From Pseudomonas sp. B21-056 (lineage in GTDB: Bacteria; Pseudomonadota; Gammaproteobacteria; Pseudomonadales; Pseudomonadaceae): a DNA stretch of 64,000 nt. The translations under genes were made by a program, and so were the position numbers. The number at the start of each line of letters is the position of its first letter. The stretch's first letter is position 1. Below, one piece after another: positions 18,494 through 26,710 of this stretch. The stretch lies in the NCBI RefSeq assembly GCF_026016325.1, contig NZ_CP087203.1:4216001-4280000 (forward strand), given 5' to 3'. The notes under the pieces are model-generated. The model had not been told where the DNA came from. It saw only the letters and a list, made by a program, of their open reading frames with translations, and ran no database searches.

Positions 18494-19000
18494 ATGAACG
18501 AACTCGACGACCAGTTGCGCCTGCTCATCCCCCGGCTACGGCGATTTGCCGTGTCGCTGACGCGCAATCCGAGCAATGCCGACGACCTGGTGCAGACGTG
18601 CCTGGAGCGGGCGCTGTCCAAATGGAACGACAAGCGTGCGGACGGTGATCTGCGCGCCTGGCTGTTTTCCATCCTTTACCGGCAATTTCTCGATGCCCAC
18701 CGCCGTTCCCGACGCTATGCCCGCATGCTGGAGTTTTTCACCGGCCGCGACGAGACGCACCCCTCGGCCGAGCGCAGCGTGATCGCCCAGTCGTCCCTCC
18801 AGGCTTTCGACCAACTCACCACCGAGCAGCGAGCCCTGTTGCTGTGGGTGTCGGTGGAAGGCTTGAGCTACCAGCAAGTCGCCGACATCCTCGGCGTACC
18901 GACCGGCACCGTGATGTCACGCCTGTCTCGCGCCCGCCAGGCTTTGCGCCAACTCAGCGAAGGCGAAATCACCCGCCCCACCCTGCGGATACTCAAATGA
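18494..19000 (+). CDS. ECF-family RNA polymerase sigma factor
   Basis: 168 residues from ATG at 18494 (MNELDDQ); longer in-frame starts would run through the ECF promoter. Sigma-2 region: SLTRNPSNADDLVQTCLERAL and LRAWLFSILYRQFLDAHR. Sigma-4: LSYQQVADILGVPTGTVMSRLSRARQ (helix-turn-helix). No C-terminal extension. The gene overlaps the anti-sigma gene at ATGA (18997-19000). Paired with a catalase/b561 operon carrying the same promoter motif, it probably serves oxidative or envelope stress. Confidence 0.92.
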   Translation: MNELDDQLRLLIPRLRRFAVSLTRNPSNADDLVQTCLERALSKWNDKRADGDLRAWLFSILYRQFLDAHRRSRRYARMLEFFTGRDETHPSAERSVIAQSSLQAFDQLTTEQRALLLWVSVEGLSYQQVADILGVPTGTVMSRLSRARQALRQLSEGEITRPTLRILK

Positions 19001-19749
19001 TCAGCATGCCCCCCAGCGACCGTGACCTGCACGCCTACGTCGATCGCCAATTGAGCGAAGCCGACCAGCACCTGATGGACACCTACCTCGGCAGCCACCC
19101 CGACGTCGCCGCCCGGGTCCGGGCCTGGCAACAGGACGCGCTGCGCCTGCGCACCGCCCTGAGTGGCGCCTTGCAGCAACCGGCCAATCCGGATCTCGAC
19201 CCGGCGTTGATCCGCCAACGGCTGAAACAGCGATCACGCCGACACCTGGCCAGCGCCGCGATGCTGTTGCTGGCCGTCAGCGTGGGGGGGGTCGGTGGCT
19301 GGCAGGCCCGTCAAATGACCCTCCTCAGCGCCGCCCAACCCATGGCCGACGCCCTACAGGCCTATCGGCTGTTTGCCCAGCAAGGCATCCTGCCGGCGGA
19401 TTACCAGAGCGGTGACGAAAGCAGCATGCAAGGCTGGCTCGACCGTTACTTCAGCCACGTCAATCGCCTGCCGGATCTTTCCGGTGCCGGCTTCAAACCG
19501 GTCAGCGGCCGGTTGCTCAGCACCGAGCAAGGCGCGGCGGCGATGATCGTCTACCAGGACGAAAGCGGTCAGAAGATCAGCTTCTACGTGCGTCCACCGG
19601 GCCCCAGGAATTTCCTGCTGCCCCGTGGCAGCCGGCGCGACGGCGAACTGCAGGCCGAATACTGGTCCGGGCCGGGGTACAACTATGCGGTGGTCATCCC
19701 CAGTGACATGCCGGCTGCCCAAAAGCTCAAGCAGACCCTGGACTTCTGA
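18997..19749 (+). CDS. Transmembrane anti-sigma factor
   Basis: 250 residues starting at the ATGA overlap with the sigma gene. The N-terminal cytoplasmic part (about 1-80; LHAYVDRQLSEADQHLMDTYL and a basic stretch RQRLKQRSRR) is an anti-sigma-like domain without the HxxxCxxC zinc motif. One membrane helix lies near 84-102, and the C-terminal periplasmic domain of about 145 residues is unassigned. It should hold the ECF sigma inactive until a periplasmic signal arrives. Confidence 0.85.
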   Translation: MISMPPSDRDLHAYVDRQLSEADQHLMDTYLGSHPDVAARVRAWQQDALRLRTALSGALQQPANPDLDPALIRQRLKQRSRRHLASAAMLLLAVSVGGVGGWQARQMTLLSAAQPMADALQAYRLFAQQGILPADYQSGDESSMQGWLDRYFSHVNRLPDLSGAGFKPVSGRLLSTEQGAAAMIVYQDESGQKISFYVRPPGPRNFLLPRGSRRDGELQAEYWSGPGYNYAVVIPSDMPAAQKLKQTLDF

Positions 19750-19765
19750 CTACCACCGCCCTCCC

Positions 19766-19857
19766 CTGTGGGAGCGAGCCTGCTCGCGATGGCGGTGGAT
19801 CAGTCAACACCTTGCTGACTGACCTACCGCCATCGCGAGCAGGCTCGCTCCCACAAG
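19766..19857. repeat. Class-1 REPIN
   Basis: CTGTGGGAGCGAGCCTGCTC continuing GCGATGGCGG, and its inverse, about 90 bases, between the convergent anti-sigma and IclR genes. Confidence 0.9.
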
Positions 19858-19872
19858 GGATACGGGATATTT

Positions 19873-20709
19873 TCAGCCCTGCCCAAACACCTGCGAAGGC
19901 CGGCGCAGCAGCGGGTCGAACGGGTTGATCCGTGGGCCGATCAGGGCCGCCTCGCGCTTGAGCATCTCCACCACCGTCGGCAGGCGATCCGGGCCCAGGC
20001 GGTCGCTGATGGTCGCCACGCTCAAGGCCGCCACGGCACGGCCGCCGCGATCCAGGATCGGCACCGCCACCCCCGCCATCCCCTGCAACACGCCGGTGTT
20101 GCGTCCGGCGTAGCCCAGGCTGCGCACGTTCTCCACCTCCGAGCGCAGGAACACTTCGTCGTACAGATGAAAATCCTTGAGCCGCGGCAGGTTGTAATGA
20201 ATCACCGTGTCGCGCTCCTCTTCCGACAGGAACGCCAGGATCGCCAGGCTGCCCTGCCCCACGCCCAACGCCACTCGCCCGCCAATGTCACCGGTAAAGG
20301 TGCGGATCGGGAACGGCCCTTCGCTGCGGTCCAGGCAGATCGCATCGAAGCCGCTGCGCGCCAGCAGGAACAACGAGTCCCCCAGGGACGCCGACAGCCG
20401 CAGCATGGCCGGTCGCGCCAGTTCACGCAGGTTGCCGGTGTTCCCGGCGCGGGCGGCCAGGGCAAAGAAGTCCAGGCTCAGGCGATAGCGTTTGCTGCGC
20501 CCATCCTGCTCGACCATGCCCTCGTCCATCAGGCTGCGCAGCAGGCGATGGGTGGTCGGCTGGGACAGGCCGATGCGCTGGGCCAGTTGCGTCACCCGCT
20601 CCCCGTCTTCGGCAGTGTCGCCCAGGCTGCGCAACACGGCGAACAACCGGGAGACGGCGCCAACCCCGACTTCGTTTTTTTCAATATTCCGATCAGTGAA
20701 ATCAACCAT
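19873..20709 (-). CDS. IclR-family transcriptional regulator
   Basis: 278 residues. N-terminal winged helix (about 15-75): AVSRLFAVLRSL and VTQLAQRIGLSQPTTHRLLRSL. C-terminal IclR effector domain with ICLDRSEGPFPIRTFTGDIG and a VLQGMAGVAVPILDRGGRAVAALSVA core. It is divergent from the ABC transporter/oxidoreductase operon starting at 20961, which it very likely controls. Three copies of a TCAGTGAAAT-type motif lie in the shared intergenic region. Confidence 0.9.
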   Translation of the reverse strand: MVDFTDRNIEKNEVGVGAVSRLFAVLRSLGDTAEDGERVTQLAQRIGLSQPTTHRLLRSLMDEGMVEQDGRSKRYRLSLDFFALAARAGNTGNLRELARPAMLRLSASLGDSLFLLARSGFDAICLDRSEGPFPIRTFTGDIGGRVALGVGQGSLAILAFLSEEERDTVIHYNLPRLKDFHLYDEVFLRSEVENVRSLGYAGRNTGVLQGMAGVAVPILDRGGRAVAALSVATISDRLGPDRLPTVVEMLKREAALIGPRINPFDPLLRRPSQVFGQG

Positions 20710-20774
20710 TCAATTTTCTACTCATCAATTCACTGACCGAATGAAACTGAAAATAGTCATCGCCTCAGTGAAAT
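20693..20774. promoter_or_regulatory. Candidate IclR operator repeats
   Basis: TCAGTGAAAT (20693-20702), AATTCACTGA (20727-20736, inverted) and TCAGTGAAAT (20765-20774) between the iclR start and the ABC operon. The first overlaps the iclR start region, as expected for autorepression. Confidence 0.5.
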
Positions 20775-20960
20775 AGGCCATTGAGCCCATCCTATTCTTC
20801 GTCCTACTCTGCGTCCATACAGGGGCGATTCGAACAACAGCGGCAGCCGATCCAGATCGAGCGCCAACGCACCGACTGTTCTGCTTCACCCCTTCGTATC
20901 TGCCCTTACAAAAAAGCGCGCCTCACGGCGATGCATAACAATTTCAGGTGGAGCGCAGTC

Positions 20961-21986
20961 ATGGCTTTCGTGCAACTTGAAGACTTGAGTAAACGTTACG
21001 GCGACATTGACGCCGTGGTCGCCACCAACCTCGCGGTAGAAAAGGGCGAGTTCGTCTCGCTGCTGGGCCCTTCCGGTTGCGGCAAGACCACCACCCTGCA
21101 AATGATCGCCGGCTTCGTTGAAGTCAGCAGCGGGCACATCCTGCTGGACGGCCGCGACATCACCCACGCCAAACCCGCCAGCCGTGGCCTGGGCGTTGTG
21201 TTCCAGAGTTATGCGTTGTTCCCTCACATGACCGTCCGCGACAACGTCGCCTTCGGCCTGCGCATGCGCAAGGTACCTGCCAGCGAACTCCAGCTTCGGG
21301 TGGACCGGGTGCTCAAGCTGGTGCGCCTGGACCGGCATGCCGAGCGCTATCCCCGGGAACTCTCCGGCGGCCAGCGTCAGCGCGTGGCACTGGCCCGGGC
21401 GCTGGTGATCGAACCGCCGGTGCTGTTGCTCGACGAGCCGCTGTCCAACCTCGACGCCAACCTGCGCGAAGAGATGCAATTCGAAATCCGCCGCATCCAG
21501 CGCGAAGTCGGCATCACCACATTGATGGTCACCCACGACCAGTCCGAAGCGCTGTCCATCAGTGACCGCGTCGTGGTGATGCAAGCCGGACGCATCACCC
21601 AGATCGATACGCCCTACACCCTGTACGAACACCCGCGCACCACCTTCATTTCCGGCTTCGTCGGCAAGGCCAACCTGCTGCCCGGCGAACGCGACAGCGC
21701 CGGTGTCGTCCAAGCCTGTCAGCCGGGCCGGGGCGAACTGACCCTGAGCCTGCGCCCGGAAAAGATCGACCTGTGCGCCGCCGGCGCGGGCCGCCTGCAA
21801 GGCATGATTGTCAGCCGCTTCTTCCTCGGCAGCCAATGGTTGTATGGCGTCTCGACCGGCCTGGGCGAACTCTGCGTGGTCCGTCGAAATGACGGCAGCG
21901 CGCCGATGGCCGAAGGCACGGCGGTGGGCCTGGACTGGGATCCGGCACTGCTGCGGGTGCTGAGTGTCGATGAGGTGCCGGCATGA
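20961..21986 (+). CDS. ABC transporter ATP-binding protein (PotA-like)
   Basis: 341 residues from ATG at 20961 (MAFVQLEDL), preceded by AGGTGGA; upstream in-frame starts run through the regulatory region. Walker A LLGPSGCGKTTT, Q-loop GVVFQSYALFPHM, signature LSGGQRQR, Walker B VLLLDEPLSNLD and H-loop MVTHDQSEAL are intact. A C-terminal TOBE domain follows from about residue 270. Sequence type is that of spermidine/putrescine or iron(III)/thiamine-like importers. Overlaps the first permease gene by four bases. Confidence 0.93.
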   Translation: MAFVQLEDLSKRYGDIDAVVATNLAVEKGEFVSLLGPSGCGKTTTLQMIAGFVEVSSGHILLDGRDITHAKPASRGLGVVFQSYALFPHMTVRDNVAFGLRMRKVPASELQLRVDRVLKLVRLDRHAERYPRELSGGQRQRVALARALVIEPPVLLLDEPLSNLDANLREEMQFEIRRIQREVGITTLMVTHDQSEALSISDRVVVMQAGRITQIDTPYTLYEHPRTTFISGFVGKANLLPGERDSAGVVQACQPGRGELTLSLRPEKIDLCAAGAGRLQGMIVSRFFLGSQWLYGVSTGLGELCVVRRNDGSAPMAEGTAVGLDWDPALLRVLSVDEVPA

Positions 21987-22852
21987 AGCTGCTGGACGGA
22001 ATGCGCCGGGGCCGCCAAGGCTACCTGATGTCCGCACCGGCCCTGGCCCTGTACCTGGGTTTGCTGGTGATTCCCCTGGGCCTGACCCTGGCGCTGTCGT
22101 TCAACGTCTTCGACTACGGGTCGGGCATCGACAGCCACGCGTACACCCTCGATCACTACATCAGCCTGCTGGGCGATTCGTATTTCTACGAGATCTTCTT
22201 GCGGACCTTCTGGATCAGCGCCTTGACCACGGTTTTGTGCGTGCTGATCGGCGTGCCCGAGGCATACGTGCTCAGCCGCATGGGCGCGCCATGGCGCTCG
22301 ATTTTCCTGATCCTGATTCTCACCCCGCTGCTGATTTCGGTGGTGGTGCGGGCCTTCGGCTGGAGCCTGCTGCTGGGCGCCGACGGCTTGGTCAACCAGA
22401 CGCTGCAAGCGTTCGGTGGCGCGCCGATGAAGCTTTTGTACACGCCGTTCGCCGTGGTCATTGCCCTGGTCCACGTGATGCTGCCGTTCATGATCATTCC
22501 GGTCTGGACCTCATTGCAGAAACTCGACCCGGCCGCGGAACAGGCCGCGTTGTCCCTGGGGGCCAGCCAGTTCACGGTGATCCGCAAGGTCGTGCTGCCG
22601 CAGATCATGCCCGGCGTGCTGTCCGGCACCCTGATCGTGTTCGGCCTGGCCGCCAGCTCCTTCGCCATTCCCGGCCTGCTCGGCGGACGTCGATTGAAGA
22701 TGGTCGCCACGCTGATCTACGACCAGTACCTGTCGGAACTCAACTGGCCCATGGGCGCGGCCATCGCCATCGCGCTGTTGCTGCTCAACCTGCTGATCAT
22801 GCTGTCGTGGAACCGCATGATCGAAGGCCGCTACAAGAAGTCATTGGGGTAA
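21983..22852 (+). CDS. ABC transporter permease 1 (PotB-like)
   Basis: 289 residues, about six membrane helices. The cytoplasmic EAA loop that docks on the ATPase is present (EQAALSLGASQFTVIRKVVL). Starts within the stop of the ATPase gene (ATGA). Works with the second permease to form the channel. Confidence 0.92.
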   Translation: MKLLDGMRRGRQGYLMSAPALALYLGLLVIPLGLTLALSFNVFDYGSGIDSHAYTLDHYISLLGDSYFYEIFLRTFWISALTTVLCVLIGVPEAYVLSRMGAPWRSIFLILILTPLLISVVVRAFGWSLLLGADGLVNQTLQAFGGAPMKLLYTPFAVVIALVHVMLPFMIIPVWTSLQKLDPAAEQAALSLGASQFTVIRKVVLPQIMPGVLSGTLIVFGLAASSFAIPGLLGGRRLKMVATLIYDQYLSELNWPMGAAIAIALLLLNLLIMLSWNRMIEGRYKKSLG

Positions 22853-22858
22853 TTAGCC

Positions 22859-23653
22859 ATGTCCAGGAACGGTCCTTTCGCCTTGTTGTTTCATGCCTTG
22901 GTCGTGGTGTTCATGCTGGCGCCGCTGGTGGTGGTCTGTCTCGTCGCCTTCACGCCGGAAAACACCCTGAGCCTGCCGACCACGGAATTCTCCCTGCGCT
23001 GGTTCCGCGCCGTGTTCGAGCGCGCGGATTTCGTCGATGCGTTCTACAACAGCCTGGCCCTGGCGTTCTGCGCGGCCTCGCTGGCGACGTTGATCGCGGT
23101 GCCGGCAGCGCTGGCAATCACCCGCCTCGAGTTTCCCGGCCGGGATTTCTTCAACGGCCTGTTCCTGTCGCCGATCATCATTCCGCACCTGGTGCTGGGG
23201 GTGGCGCTGCTGCGGCTGTTTGCGCTGATGGGGGTGAACGGCAACTTCACCTGGCTGATCTTCGCCCACGTTCTGGTCATCACCCCGTATGTGTTGCGCC
23301 TGGTGCTGGCATCGGCCATCGGCCTGGACCGCAGCGCCGAACAGGCTGCGCAATCGCTGGGGGCCGGGCGCTTCACGCTGTTCCGGCAGATCACCCTGCC
23401 GATGATCCTGCCGGGGGTGGCCGGGGGCTGGTTGCTGGCGTTCATCAACAGTTTCGATGAAGTCACGCTGTCGATCTTTGTCACGTCACCGGCGACGCAA
23501 ACCCTGCCGGTGCGCATGTATGTGTACGCCACCGAATCCATCGACCCGATGATGGCGGCGGTGTCGGCACTGGTCATTGCGCTCACCGCACTGACCATGA
23601 TTCTGCTCGACCGGGTCTATGGCCTGGATCGGGTTCTGGTGGGCAAACAGTGA
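22859..23653 (+). CDS. ABC transporter permease 2 (PotC-like)
   Basis: 264 residues, about six membrane helices, EAA loop EQAAQSLGAGRFTLFRQITL. Begins six bases after permease 1. The pair of distinct permeases plus PotA-like ATPase and PotD-like binding protein defines a polyamine/opine/amine-type importer. Confidence 0.92.
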   Translation: MSRNGPFALLFHALVVVFMLAPLVVVCLVAFTPENTLSLPTTEFSLRWFRAVFERADFVDAFYNSLALAFCAASLATLIAVPAALAITRLEFPGRDFFNGLFLSPIIIPHLVLGVALLRLFALMGVNGNFTWLIFAHVLVITPYVLRLVLASAIGLDRSAEQAAQSLGAGRFTLFRQITLPMILPGVAGGWLLAFINSFDEVTLSIFVTSPATQTLPVRMYVYATESIDPMMAAVSALVIALTALTMILLDRVYGLDRVLVGKQ

Positions 23654-23660
23654 GGGCACC

Positions 23661-23951
23661 ATGGCGCTGCTGAAACGACTGGCCGAAGGCGACCGCCCGG
23701 CCCTGGATTTTACCCTCGACGGCCAGCCGGCCTCCGGCCTGTTGGGCGATACGCTGCTGACCGCCGTGCTGACCTGCGGCGACCACCTGCGCGGCAGCGA
23801 TTTCAGCGCAGAACCCCGGGCGGGATTCTGCCTGATGGGCGCCTGCCAGGACTGCTGGGTCCGCCTCGGCGACGGCCGCCGCGTCCGCGCCTGCGCCACC
23901 CTGCTCGAAGCCGGCCAGCAGATCACCCGCGAACCGGGGCGCCAGCTATGA
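23661..23951 (+). CDS. Small [2Fe-2S] subunit of a three-part amine/amino-acid oxidoreductase (HcnA/SoxD-like)
   Basis: 96 residues from ATG at 23661. Four Cys in the plant-type ferredoxin pattern: GFCLMGACQDCWVRLG and RACATLL. HcnA-like small subunits of this type accompany two FAD subunits in opine oxidases, D-hydroxyproline dehydrogenase and HCN synthase. It starts seven bases after permease 2. The next subunit gene is unusually far away (275 bases) because REP sequences separate them. Confidence 0.85.
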   Translation: MALLKRLAEGDRPALDFTLDGQPASGLLGDTLLTAVLTCGDHLRGSDFSAEPRAGFCLMGACQDCWVRLGDGRRVRACATLLEAGQQITREPGRQL

Positions 23952-23963
23952 ACAGCTCAATTC

Positions 23964-24180
23964 CCTGTGGGAGCGACCTGCCTGCTGCCATCGTCGCTGC
24001 CTGGACCATCGCTATCGCGAGCAGGCTCGCTCCCACAGGGGTTCTGTGTCGGTCACGGAATCGGCGTTCACCACCGATCAACTGTGGGAACAGGCTTGCT
24101 CCCACAGGGGAGTTGCGGTGGTCACAGAATCGGCGTTCATCACCGATCAACTGTGGGAGCGAGCCTGCTCGCGATGGCGG
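23964..24180. repeat. Cluster of class-1 REP arms with a partial tandem duplication inside an operon
   Basis: REP arms at about 23965-23990 (degenerate), 24013-24041, 24081-24111 (variant GGGAACAGGCTTGCTCCC) and 24150-24178. Bases 24053-24090 and 24121-24158 are near-identical direct copies (GTCACGGAATCGGCGTTCAC versus GTCACAGAATCGGCGTTCAT, both continuing CACCGATCAACTGTGGGA), offset by 68 bases. No gene is present here. Confidence 0.85.
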
Positions 24181-24225
24181 CTTCAACAGCGCCACCCATC
24201 CCCCGCGCCTGTCGATGAGGCCGTC

Positions 24226-25581
24226 ATGAAACCAATCGCCATCATCGGCGCTGGCCCCGCCGGGATCCGTGCCGCCCAGACCCTGGTCGCCCACGGCGTG
24301 TACCCTGTCCTGCTGGATGAAGCCCAGCGCGGTGGCGGGCAGATCTATCGGCGGCAGCCGGCCAATTTCAAGCGCTCGCCCGCCAAGCTGTATGGCTTCG
24401 AAGCGCATAAAGCCAACTCGATCCACCAGACCATCGACGAACTGCGCGAGCAGCTAGACTATCGCCCCGACACGCTGGTGTGGAACGCCGAAGCCGGCCT
24501 GCTCGACACCCTGCATGAGGGGCGCGCCGCCCGGCTGGAATATTCGAACCTGATCGTTGCCACAGGCGCCACCGACCGGATCCTGCCCGTACCGGGCTGG
24601 ACGTTGCCGGGGGTGTACAGCCTCGGCGCCGCGCAGATCGCCCTGAAGTTCCAGGGCTGCGCCATCGGTGAACGGGTGGTGTTCGCCGGCAGCGGCCCGT
24701 TGCTTTATCTGGTGGCCTATCAATACGCCAAGGCCGGCGCCAACGTGGTCGCCGTGCTCGACAGCTCCCCTCTGAAGTCCCAGGCCCGCGCCCTGCCTGG
24801 CCTGCTGACGCAACCGGTCACGCTCGCCAAGGGTCTCTATTACCGGGGCTGGCTGACCGCCCACGGCGTCGCCGTGCACCAAGGCGCGAGCCTGTCGCGG
24901 ATCGACGGTGAACGCCGGGTGCAATCGTTGAAATGGCACAACGCAAAAGGCCAACAGACCCTCGCTTGCGACGCGGTGGCCTTCGCCCACGGCTTGCGCA
25001 GCGAAACCCAACTGGCCGACCTGCTGGGCTGCGAATTCACCTGGAACGCCCTCAACCGCGCCTGGCTGCCCCAGCGGGACAGCGCCGGCCGCAGCAGCGT
25101 GGCCGGTGTCTACCTCGCGGGTGACGGCGCAGGAATCATGGGTGCCGACGCCGCCGAAAAAGCCGGCGAACGCGCCGCCCTGGCCTTGCTCGCGGACAGC
25201 GGTTACCGGGTCGACCCGCAGCGTTGCACCCAATTGGAGAAAGAACTCGAACACATCGGCCATTTCCGCCAAGGCCTGGAACGTGCCTTTGCCTTCCCGC
25301 AAAGCTGGGCCGCCGATGCGGCTGACGAGCTGATGATTTGCCGTTGCGAAGAAGTCAGCGTCGGCGACATCCGTCGGGTGATCGGCGAAGGCCATTGGGA
25401 AATCAACCGGGTCAAGGCCCATTGCCGGGTCGGCATGGGGCGTTGCCAGGGAAGAATGTGTGGCGCCGCGGCGGCGGAAATCATCGCCAGCGAAAGTGGA
25501 CGGCCCATTTGCGGCATCGGCCGCCTGCGCGCCCAGGCGCCGGTCAAACCGGTACCGTTTGGCCTGGAGGTCGAACCATGA
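24226..25581 (+). CDS. FAD/NAD(P)-dependent oxidoreductase subunit with C-terminal BFD-like [2Fe-2S] domain (HcnB/opine oxidase A-like)
   Basis: 451 residues from ATG at 24226 (MKPIAIIGAGPAGIRAA); the frame is open further upstream but only through REP sequence. N-terminal Rossmann FAD motif GAGPAGIRAA, second nucleotide motif VVFAGSGPLLYLVA, FAD motif VYLAGDGAGIMGADAAEKAGE. The C-terminal BFD-like cluster has CRCEEV and later Cys in HCRVGMGRCQGRMCG. Expected to receive electrons from the dehydrogenating beta subunit. Overlaps the next gene at ATGA. Confidence 0.88.
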   Translation: MKPIAIIGAGPAGIRAAQTLVAHGVYPVLLDEAQRGGGQIYRRQPANFKRSPAKLYGFEAHKANSIHQTIDELREQLDYRPDTLVWNAEAGLLDTLHEGRAARLEYSNLIVATGATDRILPVPGWTLPGVYSLGAAQIALKFQGCAIGERVVFAGSGPLLYLVAYQYAKAGANVVAVLDSSPLKSQARALPGLLTQPVTLAKGLYYRGWLTAHGVAVHQGASLSRIDGERRVQSLKWHNAKGQQTLACDAVAFAHGLRSETQLADLLGCEFTWNALNRAWLPQRDSAGRSSVAGVYLAGDGAGIMGADAAEKAGERAALALLADSGYRVDPQRCTQLEKELEHIGHFRQGLERAFAFPQSWAADAADELMICRCEEVSVGDIRRVIGEGHWEINRVKAHCRVGMGRCQGRMCGAAAAEIIASESGRPICGIGRLRAQAPVKPVPFGLEVEP

Positions 25582-26693
25582 TCGAAGTCGATGTGGTGAT
25601 CATCGGTGGTGGCATCGTCGGTTCGTCGGCCGCGCTGTTCCTGAGCAAGGCCGGGCGTCGGGTGGCCCTGCTGGAACGGGACTTCTGCGGCTCGCACGCA
25701 AGCGGCGTGAACTACGGCGGTGTGCGACGCCAGGGGCGGCCATTGTCCCAACTGCCCCTGTCGCAGCGCGCCCATGAAATCTGGAGCCAGTTGCCCCAGC
25801 TGATCGGCATCGACGGTGAGTACCAGCGCAGCGGCCATCTGAAACTGGCCCGCAGCGCCGAGGACATGCGCGCATTGCAGGACTACGCCGCCAGCAGCCA
25901 GGGCTTCGGCCTCGACCTGCAACTGCTGGATCGCGACGCGCTGCACGTACGTTTCCCCTGGGTCGGCGCGGTCGCAGTCGGCGCCTCTCTTTGCCCGGAT
26001 GACGGCCACGCCAATCCACGACTGGTGTCCCCGGCCTTTGCCCAAGCCGCGCGCCGGCATGGCGCTCAGGTTCATGAACAATGCCCTGTCAGCCTTGTGG
26101 AGCACGACGGCCAGCGCTTTACCGTGCGTAGCGAAACGGGCCTGGTGCTCCGCGCCCCCTGGCTGCTGAACTGCGCCGGCGCCTGGGCCAGCCATTTCGC
26201 CGCACAGTTCGACGAAGCCGTGCCCATGCACGCCGGGCACCCGGCGATGCTGGTCACCGAGCCGTTGCCGTTGGTGATGGATGCCAGCACCGGCGTGGAA
26301 GGCGGCGGGATCTATGCGCGCCAGGTTGCCCGCGGCAACTGCGTGCTGGGCGGCGGCCAGGGTTTCGCCCTCGACGACGCTCGCGCCCGGCCCGGCCAGA
26401 ATGCCGTGGTCGAAATCCTGCGCCAGGCGGTCGAGCTCTACCCGTTCCTGGAGGGCGCCCAGGCGATTCGTACCTGGAGCGGCACCGAAGGTTACCTGCC
26501 CGATCGCCAGCCGGTGATCGGGCACAGCAGCACCCAACCCGGCCTGTTGCATGCGTTCGGCTTTGCCGGAGCGGGCTTTCAGATCGGCCCGGCGGTGGGC
26601 CAGGCGCTCACCGAAATCATCTGTTGCGGCGAATCGAAAACGCCGCTGGATGCGTTTTCCATCACCCGGTTTCACTCCATCTCCGTTTCTTGA
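25578..26693 (+). CDS. FAD-dependent amino acid/amine oxidoreductase (DadA/HcnC-like catalytic subunit)
   Basis: 371 residues from ATG at 25578, overlapping the previous stop. D-amino-acid-oxidase fold: N-terminal dinucleotide motif VVIIGGGIVGSSAALFLSK, mid-domain NCAGAWASHFAAQF, C-terminal RTWSGTEGYLPDRQPVIG and GFAGAGFQIGPAVG. This is the subunit that would oxidise a C-N bond of the imported substrate. Substrate unknown; HCN synthase is unlikely because of the importer context. Confidence 0.9.
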   Translation: MIEVDVVIIGGGIVGSSAALFLSKAGRRVALLERDFCGSHASGVNYGGVRRQGRPLSQLPLSQRAHEIWSQLPQLIGIDGEYQRSGHLKLARSAEDMRALQDYAASSQGFGLDLQLLDRDALHVRFPWVGAVAVGASLCPDDGHANPRLVSPAFAQAARRHGAQVHEQCPVSLVEHDGQRFTVRSETGLVLRAPWLLNCAGAWASHFAAQFDEAVPMHAGHPAMLVTEPLPLVMDASTGVEGGGIYARQVARGNCVLGGGQGFALDDARARPGQNAVVEILRQAVELYPFLEGAQAIRTWSGTEGYLPDRQPVIGHSSTQPGLLHAFGFAGAGFQIGPAVGQALTEIICCGESKTPLDAFSITRFHSISVS

Positions 26694-26710
26694 TAGAGGA
26701 AGGTCGCGCC

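Noticed and set aside
23948..24229. A frame starting in the ATGA overlap after the [2Fe-2S] gene
   Set aside because: It translates REP sequence (repeated CGSEPARD/ASRLAPT-like stretches) and is out of frame with the following FAD subunit; it reflects inserted palindromes, not a gene.
23661..26693. HCN synthase (hcnABC)
   Set aside because: The three-subunit architecture fits, but the genes are embedded in an ABC-importer operon with an IclR regulator, which points to a catabolic oxidase. A direct alignment with HcnABC would settle it.
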